Origin: an uncultured beta proteobacterium
GTDB lineage: Bacteria; Pseudomonadota; Gammaproteobacteria; Burkholderiales; Burkholderiaceae_C
Direction of reading: 5' to 3'
NCBI GenBank assembly: GCA_903828235.1
Contig: CAIKLM010000043.1
Span: forward strand, 1 to 51,144
Length of the DNA: 51,144 nt
In this document: positions 43,233 to 49,954 of the stretch, in pieces
Position numbering within the stretch: the first letter of the stretch is position 1
Layout of the letters: the number at the start of each line of letters is the position of its first letter
Notes under the pieces: model-generated
Told to the model about the DNA's origin: nothing
The model's input: only the letters and a program-made list of their open reading frames with translations
The model's database searches: none
Made by a program: the position numbers and the translations under genes

Positions 43233-44693
43233 CTAACCCTTTGGCGCATAGATCACGCCAGCGACATCCATCAGCAGGCCCGCCATCAGCAGGTCTGCCA
43301 CGGCCTTGTAGACCGCGCTGCGGGCCACGCCTTGCGGCTCTAGCGCCTCCACGATGGCCGCCCGCCTGGCGCCCTCCTCCCGGCCTGCCAGGAACGCCAG
43401 CACGGCGCCCTGGCTGGCGGTCATGCGCTTGGGCGCTGGCTTGCCGATGCCCACCTCGCTGGCCTCGACGGCGCATGCCGTGATGGCGTTGCCCCACTGG
43501 TCGATCCCCAGCTCCACGGGAATGAACTTGCAGGCGAACGTCTCGCCCTTGCTGGGGAGGTCGCGCTGCTTGGTCAGCTTGGCGTAGTGCGTCTTGGTGG
43601 CCTCGTCGACGGTGACCTCGATTTCGGTGTCCAGCGCAGCCTTCAGCGAAGAGTGCCCACGCGCGCCCCGGGCGGCGTCCTTGCCCATGTGGTGAATGAG
43701 CATGACGTGGGCGCCAGTCGTCTCGCGCAGCCGATCAGCCGCACCGATCAGCCGGCCCATGTCGACGGCGGTGTTCTCGTCGCCGCCCACCATCACGCGC
43801 GCCACGGTGTCCACCACGATGAGGCCAGGCCCGGCGCCGGCCTGCCGAGACACCTCGCGCGCCGTGGCGATCAACGCATCCACGTCGGCGCTGGGATCGA
43901 GCATGTTCAGCCCACGCGCCACCAGCGCGATGCGCCCCAGCTCGTGGCCGAAGTGCTTGCGGTCGGCCTGCCAGCGTGCGCGCACCGATGCGGCACCCTC
44001 GGCTGCGACGTACAGCGCCCAGCCGCCGGGCGCCACGCGCCGCCCCAGCCACGGCCTGCCCGCGGCAACGCACAGCGCCAGGTGCCCTGCGATGTAGCTC
44101 TTGCCGGCGTTGGGCTGCCCGTTGACCGAGGACAGCCCGCCCACGGTCAGCACGCCCTCGACCAGCTGCGGCGGCACCTCGGCCACGTCCCCCAGGTCAC
44201 GCGCCCACTGCAGCGGAAGCACCAGGCTCGCGCCCTTCGGTGTCTGCTCGGTCAGGCGCTGCAGCAGCTCGGCCCAGGCCACGCTGGCCGCCGCATCGGC
44301 GTCGGTGCCGGCATGCTCATGCGCGAGCGCCGCCTGCAGGGCCGCGATGCGGCTGCGGCGTGCGGCTGCCTGCTTGATCTCCCGCACCCAGCGCGCTGCG
44401 CCACTGGCCGGTGGCCCCATCTCCAGGCCCGCGAGGTAGCGCAGGTTGATAGTGGGATGGGCGCCGTCCAGCTCGAACAGCAGCGTCCCGGAGTTGACGG
44501 CCTCGCCACGCTCGAACAGCCGCCACACTGCGGCCAGCAGCGCCTGCAGGTCGGCAGCCTGCACGTCGCGCGGCGTCAGGCCCGCATCGGCGCACACAGC
44601 CATCGTCGCGCTGGCGTCTTGCATGAAGGCGCCCAGCAGGTACTCGGCCGCCAGCTCGTCGCGCGTCTTCTCGACGCCTGTCGCGGCGGTCAT
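43233..44693 (-). CDS. Replicative ATPase: DnaB N-terminal-like domain fused to RepA-like AAA ATPase
   Basis: A 486-aa protein. Residues about 10-110 resemble the DnaB N-terminal helical domain (EYLLGAFMQDASATMAV); residues about 160-380 are an AAA_25/RepA-type hexameric helicase core with Walker A GQPNAGKS (192-199), Walker B LIVVD (291-295) and IHHMGKDAARGARGHSSLKAALD. The C terminus (about 425-486) looks like a winged helix. RepA-like ATPases of this kind replicate satellites, plasmids and phages; no primase is fused or adjacent, so host primase would be needed. It is coupled by an ATGA overlap to the upstream 143-aa gene. Confidence 0.85.
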   Translation of the reverse strand: MTAATGVEKTRDELAAEYLLGAFMQDASATMAVCADAGLTPRDVQAADLQALLAAVWRLFERGEAVNSGTLLFELDGAHPTINLRYLAGLEMGPPASGAARWVREIKQAAARRSRIAALQAALAHEHAGTDADAAASVAWAELLQRLTEQTPKGASLVLPLQWARDLGDVAEVPPQLVEGVLTVGGLSSVNGQPNAGKSYIAGHLALCVAAGRPWLGRRVAPGGWALYVAAEGAASVRARWQADRKHFGHELGRIALVARGLNMLDPSADVDALIATAREVSRQAGAGPGLIVVDTVARVMVGGDENTAVDMGRLIGAADRLRETTGAHVMLIHHMGKDAARGARGHSSLKAALDTEIEVTVDEATKTHYAKLTKQRDLPSKGETFACKFIPVELGIDQWGNAITACAVEASEVGIGKPAPKRMTASQGAVLAFLAGREEGARRAAIVEALEPQGVARSAVYKAVADLLMAGLLMDVAGVIYAPKG

Positions 44694-45121
44694 GCAGTCG
44701 CTTTGCGCCTGAGCAGACGCTTGACCTGGGAGCGCGTCTTCTGGCCTAGCCAGCGGTCCGCCTTGGCCTGGCCCAGGCCCGGCCGCTCGATCCAGCGCGC
44801 GTGCATCGTCAGGAACCGATGCGCGCCCGCTGTGTTGCCGAGAACCACCGGAGCAGCGCCCCGGCGCGTGGCATACCAGCGCAGGCCGGCACCGGGCACC
44901 AGCGCCCAGGTCAGCGCGTAGCCGAACCGCAGCGCCTCGGCGCGCATGGCCTGGCACTGCGCTACGGTCAGGCTTTCGCTGACGCCAGCGGGCTGGGCTT
45001 TACCGCCGTTCTCGGGGTTGCCCACAATGCTGGTTCGCTTGGACTGGCGGCTTTCGGGAACGAAGGACCAGCCTTCATACGCCGGGGCCCCCAGCCCCGG
45101 CGTTTTCTTTTCGGCGTGCAT
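44690..45121 (-). CDS. Hypothetical leader gene coupled to the ATPase
   Basis: A 143-aa frame starting with ATG at 45121 (TGATG overlap with the upstream gene; a GTG at 45124 is also possible) and ending in an ATGA overlap with the ATPase gene. The N-terminal 40 residues (KKTPGLGAPAYEGWSFVPES region) lie exactly opposite a structured plus-strand RNA candidate with a strong terminator, so part of its conservation may belong to that RNA. The middle has VAQCQAMRAEALRFGYALTWALVPGAGLRWYATRRG and the C terminus is basic. No family recognised. It may set expression of the ATPase through coupling. Confidence 0.6.
   Translation of the reverse strand: MHAEKKTPGLGAPAYEGWSFVPESRQSKRTSIVGNPENGGKAQPAGVSESLTVAQCQAMRAEALRFGYALTWALVPGAGLRWYATRRGAAPVVLGNTAGAHRFLTMHARWIERPGLGQAKADRWLGQKTRSQVKRLLRRKATA
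45035..45111 (+). ncRNA. Candidate small antisense RNA opposite the ATPase leader gene
   Basis: On the plus strand a weak -35/-10 pair (TTTACC 44999-45004, CACAAT 45023-45028, 18-base gap) precedes a structured stretch. Stem GG(a)CTGG (45041-45047) pairs with CCAGCC (45068-45073), enclosing CTTTCG-GGAA-CGAAGG (45051-45066). A 10-bp terminator stem with TTTTCTTTT follows. Predicted length about 77 nt. Its position resembles antisense RNAs that control plasmid/phage replication or immunity genes. No plus-strand gene explains the terminator. Confidence 0.4.
45079..45111 (+). terminator. Strong rho-independent terminator on the plus strand
   Basis: ACGCCGGGGC, a five-base loop and GCCCCGGCGT form a perfect 10-bp stem (45079-45103), whose last T begins the tail TTTTCTTTT (45103-45111). 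On the minus strand the tail is A-rich and precedes the stem, so it acts only on plus-strand transcripts, although all genes here are on the minus strand. Confidence 0.75.
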
Positions 45122-45339
45122 CACTGCCCCCTTGCAGCCGAAGCGCGGATCACGCGCTGCAGCTCGCGCAGGAACGCCGCCCGGGCGACGCCGTCGTCGC
45201 CCAGCTCCCGCAGCGCATCAGCCAGCCGATCCGGCGCGGCAACCGGCCGCCGCAGATCGCGCAGCAGTTGATCGGCGGCAGCCCTTCCGCGGACGGTGCC
45301 AGCAGCCGCGACAGAGCCCACGACAGTGGCGGCGGTCAT
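45121..45339 (-). CDS. Small hypothetical protein of the element
   Basis: A 72-aa frame starting at the ATG at 45339, which overlaps the stop of the 99-aa gene (ATGA), and ending in an overlap with the next gene. It is rich in Ala, Arg and Leu with a helical look (AADQLLRDLRR, ALRELGDDGVARAAFLRELQRVI). No family recognised; tight packing supports that it is real. Confidence 0.55.
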   Translation of the reverse strand: MTAATVVGSVAAAGTVRGRAAADQLLRDLRRPVAAPDRLADALRELGDDGVARAAFLRELQRVIRASAARGQ

Positions 45340-45635
45340 GCCGGCACCCCATCGTCGGCCGGCACGCCGCCGACCTCGCGCGCGCGCTCCTCGGCCACGG
45401 CCATGACGACGGCGTCGAACTTGGCGTCGTCGGCGTACCACTGGCCGCCGTGCATCACGATGGCGCCGGCCTTGATCAGGCGCGCCTTGTGGCGCCGCAC
45501 GAACCACTGCAGGCTGTGCAGCGTGGGGAAGAAGCGCGCGCGGCTCTGCCGGTATTCCGGCTCGAGTCGGCGCACCCGGTCGAGTGGCGCGCCTGTGGCC
45601 GGCGCGCCGCCGGGAAGCGTGTTGCTGTGTTGCAT
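45336..45635 (-). CDS. Probable excisionase-like/small DNA-binding protein
   Basis: A 99-aa protein. The core RFFPTLHSLQWFVRRHKARLIKAGAIVMHGGQWYADDAKFDAVVMAVAEERARE has the layout of small winged-HTH proteins seen next to integrases (recombination directionality factors or AlpA-like activators). AAGGA lies five bases before the ATG at 45635 and is part of a 14-bp inverted repeat that may let the protein or a repressor control its own translation or transcription. It starts the run of overlapping genes down to the ATPase. Confidence 0.65.
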   Translation of the reverse strand: MQHSNTLPGGAPATGAPLDRVRRLEPEYRQSRARFFPTLHSLQWFVRRHKARLIKAGAIVMHGGQWYADDAKFDAVVMAVAEERAREVGGVPADDGVPA

Positions 45636-45706
45636 GGGAATCCTTGCGAGTGACAGGCGCCTGCCAGGGCACCGACTGGCGTTTGCCAGTGTTCGCAAGG
45701 ATTCCC
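45636..45706. promoter_or_regulatory. Nested palindrome region upstream of the excisionase-like gene
   Basis: A perfect 14-bp inverted repeat (45636-45649 and 45693-45706) flanks two smaller palindromes: CAGGCGCCTG (45654-45663) and ACTGGC-GTTT-GCCAGT (45675-45690). The whole lies between the stop of the 198-aa gene (45728) and the ATG at 45635 and contains the ribosome site. It may be an operator, a terminator/attenuator or an excisionase-binding region. Confidence 0.5.
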
Positions 45707-45727
45707 GGTCGCCTTGGCGGCGGAGAT

Positions 45728-46324
45728 CTACAAAACTCGACCTCGGCGCAGCCTCCCGGCTTGCCAGAGCAGTTTGCGCACGTTGTCCGCCATGCTCGGA
45801 TCATCGCGGCCCCGTTGAGGCCTCACCGCGCCAGCAGCCCGCAGCACGGCCTCGACGTGGTCGTGCAGCAGTTGACCCCGCAGGCGCTCGCCAGAGGCCT
45901 CCAGGGCCGCCAGCACGGCCGCCACGAACGGAACAACGACATCGTGCGTGCGAGGCCGGCCAGGCGCTGGATGGAGCAGCTCGACCTCGGCCGCCTCCGC
46001 GCAGCGGGCCAGCTCGGCCGGCGACAGCAGCTCCAGACGGTCACGGCGATACAGCCGCCAGGCCTGCACCGTCAACCGGTCGTCGGTGTCCGGGTCCAGG
46101 TCGAGCAGCTCGGCCGCAGACAGCGAGTCCGGCTGCCGCGCGATGCGCTGCAGCGTGCGCACCTTGTCGACTCTCGCGGGCCCGTCGGCGTCGGACGCCA
46201 CCAGCCGGAAGCGGACGACGAGGTCGGCCACGGTCGGCCCGAAGCGGTCCTCCCACTCGGGCCGGTGCCGCTCCCAGGCCACGCCGCGCCACTGAGGCAC
46301 GCGCCAGGTGAGCTTGCCCGCCAT
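45728..46324 (-). CDS. Hypothetical protein of the element
   Basis: A 198-aa protein. The N-terminal segment has several Trp and Arg (MAGKLTWRVPQWRGVAWERHR), then a mostly helical body with many Glu/Asp (ADLVVRFRL, SLSAAELLDLDPDTDDRL, LSPAELARCAEAAEVELLHP), and a basic C terminus. Its ATG overlaps the integrase stop by one base, so both come from one transcript. No family recognised. Confidence 0.6.
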   Translation of the reverse strand: MAGKLTWRVPQWRGVAWERHRPEWEDRFGPTVADLVVRFRLVASDADGPARVDKVRTLQRIARQPDSLSAAELLDLDPDTDDRLTVQAWRLYRRDRLELLSPAELARCAEAAEVELLHPAPGRPRTHDVVVPFVAAVLAALEASGERLRGQLLHDHVEAVLRAAGAVRPQRGRDDPSMADNVRKLLWQAGRLRRGRVL

Positions 46325-47286
46325 CAGGCCAGCCCGCCCATGACGCGGTTCACCAGCGCCGCCTTGTGCCCGACGGCCAGGTGCGCGTAGCGCATCGTCG
46401 TCTGCATCTGTCGGTGTCCCAGAACCTCGCCTACTTCGTACAGCGTAGCGCCGTTGCGGGCCAGCATGGACGCCGCGGAGTGCCGCAGGGTGTGGAAGGT
46501 CACGCCCCGGATGCCGGCGGCCTTCAGGGCCAGACGGAAGCGCCCCTCGAAGGAATAGACGCGGTCGGCCGCCCTCGCGGAGCGGAAGACCAGCGTCGAG
46601 GCGCCGGCCTTGAAGCGCCGCAGCTCCTCCACCACGGCCGGCACCAGCGGCAGCACCCGGGGCTTGCCGCTCTTGGTGCGCGGCAGCGTGGCCGTGGCGC
46701 CGTCAAGGTCGACGTGGCCCCAGGTGAGCGCGCTCAGCTCGCCACGCCGCGCGCCGGTCGTCAGGGCCATGAGTACCAGCAGGCGCAGGCGCGGCCACTG
46801 CGAGGCCCTGCAGGCGTCGAGCAGCCGCTGGCACTCCTCGTCGCTGAGGAAGCGCGTCTTGAGGTTGTCCTCAGGCCGGCGCTCGATGGAGCGGCAGGGA
46901 TGCTGCCAGCCCTGCGGCGCCACCCGGCGCTTGATGCACCAGGTGCAGACGGCCGCCAGCGTGGCCGCGTAGCGGTTCAGCGTTGCCGGCGCCAGCGCAC
47001 CGCCGCGCGCGCGGTAGATCGGCCGGCCCTCGACATCGCGGCCGGCGTAGGTGCGGCTGGGCTCGCGCGACAGCCGCTCCAGCTCGGCGTGGACGTGGTC
47101 GTCGGTGAGGTCGGCCAGGCGCAGCTGGCCGATGCGCATGCTCCACCACTCCACGCGCCAGTAGCGCGCGCTGTCGCGGCCGGTGTAGGTGGCCAGGTAC
47201 AGCTCGAAGACCTGGGCCATGGTCAGGTGGCCGGCGCGCAGCGGCAGCACGGTCGGGGCGACGGCCGGGACGCTGGCCGCGCTCAC
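46324..47286 (-). CDS. int: Tyrosine-type site-specific integrase
   Basis: A 320-aa phage-type integrase: SAM-like core-binding domain (about 20-120) and catalytic domain (about 145-310) with Arg180 (TGARRGEL), Lys205 (TKSGK), His265 and Arg268 (FHTLRHS), His291 (LGHRQMQTTMRYAH) and nucleophile Tyr300. It catalyses recombination between the element and the 3' half of tRNA-Lys(CTT). Start is GTG at 47286, overlapping the stop of the upstream small gene (GTGA). The missing N-terminal arm-binding domain is short or reduced compared with lambda Int. Confidence 0.93.
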   Translation of the reverse strand: MSAASVPAVAPTVLPLRAGHLTMAQVFELYLATYTGRDSARYWRVEWWSMRIGQLRLADLTDDHVHAELERLSREPSRTYAGRDVEGRPIYRARGGALAPATLNRYAATLAAVCTWCIKRRVAPQGWQHPCRSIERRPEDNLKTRFLSDEECQRLLDACRASQWPRLRLLVLMALTTGARRGELSALTWGHVDLDGATATLPRTKSGKPRVLPLVPAVVEELRRFKAGASTLVFRSARAADRVYSFEGRFRLALKAAGIRGVTFHTLRHSAASMLARNGATLYEVGEVLGHRQMQTTMRYAHLAVGHKAALVNRVMGGLA

Positions 47287-47648
47287 TGCACACCCCCCTG
47301 CAGCGCGGCTGCGGCGGCGTTGGCGATGGACAGGTTGGTCGAGGCGGTCTCGATGCCGGCGGCCAGGGCGAACAGCGCCGAGGACTGCGCGCTGTCCTCC
47401 AACGTGTCGAGGCAGTGGGCGAGCAGCACGGCCAGGCTGGACAGGTAGTCCAGTTGCACTTCGACGTCTTCGTGGCGGCCGGCCAACGTGCGCAGCTCGT
47501 CGCGCGTCAACAGCGGCGCCGCGACCTTGAACAGGTCGGCCGCGAGCGAGTGCGAGCTCTGCCCGATGCGGGACGGGGCCGCGTGGGGTGCGTTCGCGCT
47601 GGCAGACGCGAGGTCGCGGGAACCTTCAGGGGTATGTGATGAGGACAT
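47283..47648 (-). CDS. Small hypothetical protein upstream of the integrase
   Basis: A 121-aa mostly helical protein (FKVAAPLLTRDELRTLAGRHEDVEVQLDYLSSLAVLLAHCLDTLEDSAQSSALFALAAGIETAS) with a Ser/Ala-rich N terminus. GGAG lies three bases before the ATG at 47648. The in-frame extension to 47795 runs through the tRNA and is an artefact. It overlaps the integrase start by four bases and is the first gene of the element next to the tRNA. No family recognised. Confidence 0.65.
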   Translation of the reverse strand: MSSSHTPEGSRDLASASANAPHAAPSRIGQSSHSLAADLFKVAAPLLTRDELRTLAGRHEDVEVQLDYLSSLAVLLAHCLDTLEDSAQSSALFALAAGIETASTNLSIANAAAAALQGGVQ

Positions 47649-47734
47649 GGAGAACTCCGGTTCAGTTGAAACCGCCGGGAAATCCGACGGACTAAACGCG
47701 AAGCCCTGCAAGTGCCTGTCACTGCAAGGAAAAC

Positions 47735-47779
47735 TGGTGGGCCCTGCAGGATTCGAACCTGCGACCAACGGATTAAGAG
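47735..47779 (-). repeat. Integrase-proximal attachment site within tRNA-Lys(CTT)
   Basis: 45 bases identical to 39893-39937, spanning the anticodon loop to the CCA end. The element supplies this 3' half, so the tRNA stays intact after integration. Confidence 0.9.
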
Positions 47780-47810
47780 TCCGCTGCTCTACCAACTGAG
47801 CTAAGAGCCC
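47735..47810 (-). tRNA. tRNA-Lys (anticodon CTT)
   Basis: A 76-nt cloverleaf read on the minus strand: acceptor GGGCTCT/AGGGCCC, D-loop TTAGCTCAGTTGGTAGAGC, anticodon loop CTCTTAA giving CTT, T-loop GGTTCGAATCC, encoded CCA end. It is the integration target of the adjacent element. Confidence 0.95.
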
Positions 47811-47868
47811 TGGAAACCTGCCGAACCTGCCCGAGACCTGCCTCGTTCGCGCTGCGCACGCAGCACGG

Positions 47869-47944
47869 TGGTGGGTCGTGCAGGATTCGAACCTGCGACC
47901 AACGGATTAAAAGTCCGCTGCTCTACCGACTGAGCTAACGACCC
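47869..47944 (-). tRNA. tRNA-Lys (anticodon TTT)
   Basis: A 76-nt cloverleaf on the minus strand: acceptor GGGTCGT/ACGACCC, D-loop TTAGCTCAGTCGGTAGAGC, anticodon loop CTTTTAA giving TTT, T-loop GGTTCGAATCC and CCA end. It lies 58 bases upstream of tRNA-Lys(CTT) and is probably co-transcribed with it. Confidence 0.95.
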
Positions 47945-47964
47945 GTAGTCCGCAGAGCCCGAGA

Positions 47965-48792
47965 CTATAGCACGGCGCGCTCGCGGTTCCGAGCCGCAGC
48001 GGCGGTGTCGCTCGGCATCAACAGGCGCAGCACCTCGGCCGCGGCCACGAAGCCGAAGGTCGCCGTGACGGTGACGCTGGAGCCGTAGCCGTGGCAGTTC
48101 AGGCTGCCGTCGCTGCCGCCCGCGGTGGCGCAGGCGGCGTCGGGCAGGGCCACGGGCTCGCGCGAGAACACCGCGCGCAGCCCCGTGGCGCCCTGGCGCG
48201 GCACCGCGCCGGCCTTGCGCAGGCGCTGGCGCAGGCCGGCCAGCAGGGGGTCGTGCGTGGCCAAGGCCAGGTCGTCCACCTCCACGGCCTGCGGGCGCCG
48301 CTTGCCGCCCGCCGCGCCGGCCATCACCAGCGGCACGCCCGCGCGCAGGCTCCAGGCGGCCAGGTGCGCCTTGGCAGAGGTCTGGTCGCAGGCGTCCAGC
48401 ACCGCGTCCACGGGTGCGGGCAGCAGGGCCGGCCAGGTGTCGGCCGTGGCGAAGTCCTCCACGGGCAGCAGTTCGCAACCCGGGTGGATGTCGGCCAGGC
48501 GCTGCGCCAGCGCGGTGGCCTTGGCCATGCCCAGCGTGGCGCCCAGCGCCTGCACCTGGCGGTTGACGTTGCTCTCGGCCACGTGGTCCAGGTCCACCAG
48601 CACCAGGCGCGCCACGCCGCTGCGCGCCAGCGCCTCGGCCGCCCAGGAACCCACGCCGCCCAGCCCCACCACCGCCACGCGGGCCGCGCGCACGGCGGCG
48701 TAGCCGGCATCGCCGTACAGCCGCCGCAGGCCGCCGAATCGGCGCTCCAGATCCGCAGCCTCGGCCGGCAGCGCCGGCGTCGCCGCGTTCAC
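47965..48792 (-). CDS. tcdA: tRNA threonylcarbamoyladenosine dehydratase
   Basis: A 275-aa E1/ThiF-like enzyme (E. coli CsdL/TcdA) that uses ATP to cyclise t6A at position 37 of ANN-decoding tRNAs, including tRNA-Lys. The motifs are RRFGGLRRLYG, VVGLGGVGSWAAEALARSG (ATP site), LVDLDHVAESNVNRQ, 'DACDQTSAKAHL' and the C-terminal Gly/Ser-rich LNCHGYGSS. Start is GTG at 48792, overlapping the transporter stop (GTGA). Lying beside two tRNA-Lys genes is suggestive but may be chance. Confidence 0.92.
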   Translation of the reverse strand: MNAATPALPAEAADLERRFGGLRRLYGDAGYAAVRAARVAVVGLGGVGSWAAEALARSGVARLVLVDLDHVAESNVNRQVQALGATLGMAKATALAQRLADIHPGCELLPVEDFATADTWPALLPAPVDAVLDACDQTSAKAHLAAWSLRAGVPLVMAGAAGGKRRPQAVEVDDLALATHDPLLAGLRQRLRKAGAVPRQGATGLRAVFSREPVALPDAACATAGGSDGSLNCHGYGSSVTVTATFGFVAAAEVLRLLMPSDTAAAARNRERAVL

Positions 48793-49907
48793 GCCATGCG
48801 CTCCAGCCGCCACATCTGGTAGCGCAGCGCGAGCACGCCACCGGCCACGATGCCGCCGAAGGCGATGAAGCTGCCCAGCGCCAGCGTCGACAGCCCGGTG
48901 AGCCCCTGCCCCACGGTGCAGCCCATGGCGGTGACGCCACCCACCCCCATCAGCACCGCGCCGACCAGGTGGTTGGCCGTGTCCTCGGTGCCGGCGAAGC
49001 CCTCCCAGCGGAAGCTGCCGTTGGCCAGCGCCATGATCGCCGAGCCGACGACGACGCCGAGCACCGCGACGATGCCCACGGTGAGCGTCTTGCTGGTGTC
49101 GCTGAACAGGATCAGCCAGTCCACCGTGTACGCGATGGGCGCGACGAAGGTCAGCGACTCCATGCGCTGCGTGTTCGTGGCCAGCCACACCTCCTCGAGC
49201 GTGGCGGGGTGCTCCTCCAGGTGGCCGAGCCGGCCCGTGACCCACCACACGCCCACGATGACCGCGCCCAGGCCGAGGCCGCCGAGCAACGCGTCGGCGC
49301 GGCGGCCGTCGGGGTGGGCGAGCGCGAACACCAGCAGCGCGCCGCCGATCAGCGCCCCCAGCAGCAGCGCCGCCGTGGGCTTGGCCAGGCCGCTGAAGTG
49401 GGCCAGCAGCGAGGGCAGGTCCTGGCCCACGGCCAGCGTGAAGGACACGGCGTCGACGGTGGCCACGCGCGCCACCGCGGTGATGCCGCGCAGCGTGGCG
49501 TAGGAGGCCACCGCAAGCACGAAGAACACCACCAGGCTCTTCAGGCTGCCGCCGCCGATGCGGATCAGCGTCTTGCTGCCGCAGCCCGACGCCAGCACCA
49601 TGCCGAAGCCGAACAGCAGACCGCCCACCAGGTTGGACAGCCAGATCACCCGCGGCGCGGCGTACACGCTCTGGCCCGCCTGCACCCAGCCCGCCGCCAC
49701 CATGCCGTTGAAGCCCAGCATGGCCACGCCGATGGCCATGAGCCACATGCGCATGCGGCCCCAGTCGCCCATGTTCACGATGTCGGACACAGCCCCCATC
49801 GTGCAGAAGTGGGTGCGCTGGGCGATGGCACCAAACACCACGGCCAGCGCGAACGACGCGGCCAGCACCTGGGCGACGAGGCCCGGAAGATCGGATTCCT
49901 GCAGCAT
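48789..49907 (-). CDS. YeeE/YedE family sulfur (thiosulfate) transporter
   Basis: A 372-aa inner-membrane protein with about nine to ten helices. The conserved Cys motifs HFCTMGA, ASGCGSKTL and GCTVGQG line the pore in the family; YeeE/TsuA passes thiosulfate by a relay of such cysteines. The two-halves layout is present in one chain. It is coupled to tcdA by a GTGA overlap, though a functional link (sulfur supply) is only a guess. The ATG at 49907 is the only good start. Confidence 0.88.
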   Translation of the reverse strand: MLQESDLPGLVAQVLAASFALAVVFGAIAQRTHFCTMGAVSDIVNMGDWGRMRMWLMAIGVAMLGFNGMVAAGWVQAGQSVYAAPRVIWLSNLVGGLLFGFGMVLASGCGSKTLIRIGGGSLKSLVVFFVLAVASYATLRGITAVARVATVDAVSFTLAVGQDLPSLLAHFSGLAKPTAALLLGALIGGALLVFALAHPDGRRADALLGGLGLGAVIVGVWWVTGRLGHLEEHPATLEEVWLATNTQRMESLTFVAPIAYTVDWLILFSDTSKTLTVGIVAVLGVVVGSAIMALANGSFRWEGFAGTEDTANHLVGAVLMGVGGVTAMGCTVGQGLTGLSTLALGSFIAFGGIVAGGVLALRYQMWRLERMA

Positions 49908-49954
49908 GGGGCCGCGATGCTAGGGCATGGCGCGGCCCGCTGCAGCGGGCGCGC

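Larger units (their letters stand above)
39893..47779. mobile_element. 7.9-kb integrated element in tRNA-Lys(CTT), phage-satellite-like
   Basis: The element is bounded by a perfect 45-bp direct repeat: 39893-39937 (tRNA 3' fragment) and 47735-47779 (3' part of the intact tRNA). A tyrosine integrase gene lies next to the intact tRNA, as expected. All convincing genes are on the minus strand: 47283, integrase, 45728, 45336, 45121, 44690, ATPase, HTH, 42464, HK97 capsid, tape-measure fragment and 40068. Overlapping starts and stops run from 47648 to 45728 and from 45635 to 43233. There is no portal, terminase, protease, tail or lysis gene, so it is either a helper-dependent satellite with its own capsid protein or a strongly reduced prophage. 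Confidence 0.85.

Noticed and set aside
43031..43483. 150-aa plus-strand frame in the ATPase/hairpin region
   Set aside because: Overlaps the ATPase gene antisense and runs through the repeats; no start signal or motif.
44801..45271. Protein gene ending near the plus-strand terminator at 45079-45111
   Set aside because: The plus-strand frames here run through the terminator stem, have shadow-type composition and lack ribosome sites; a non-coding RNA explains the terminator better.
47649..47795. N-terminal extension of the 121-aa gene through the tRNA
   Set aside because: The extension translates the tRNA itself (RTLNPLVAGSNPAGPT-type string); the ATG at 47648 has its own ribosome site.
47488..47799. 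Plus-strand frame ending in GPAGFEPATNGLRVRCSTN
   Set aside because: It is antisense to tRNA-Lys(CTT) and to the small gene at 47283-47648.
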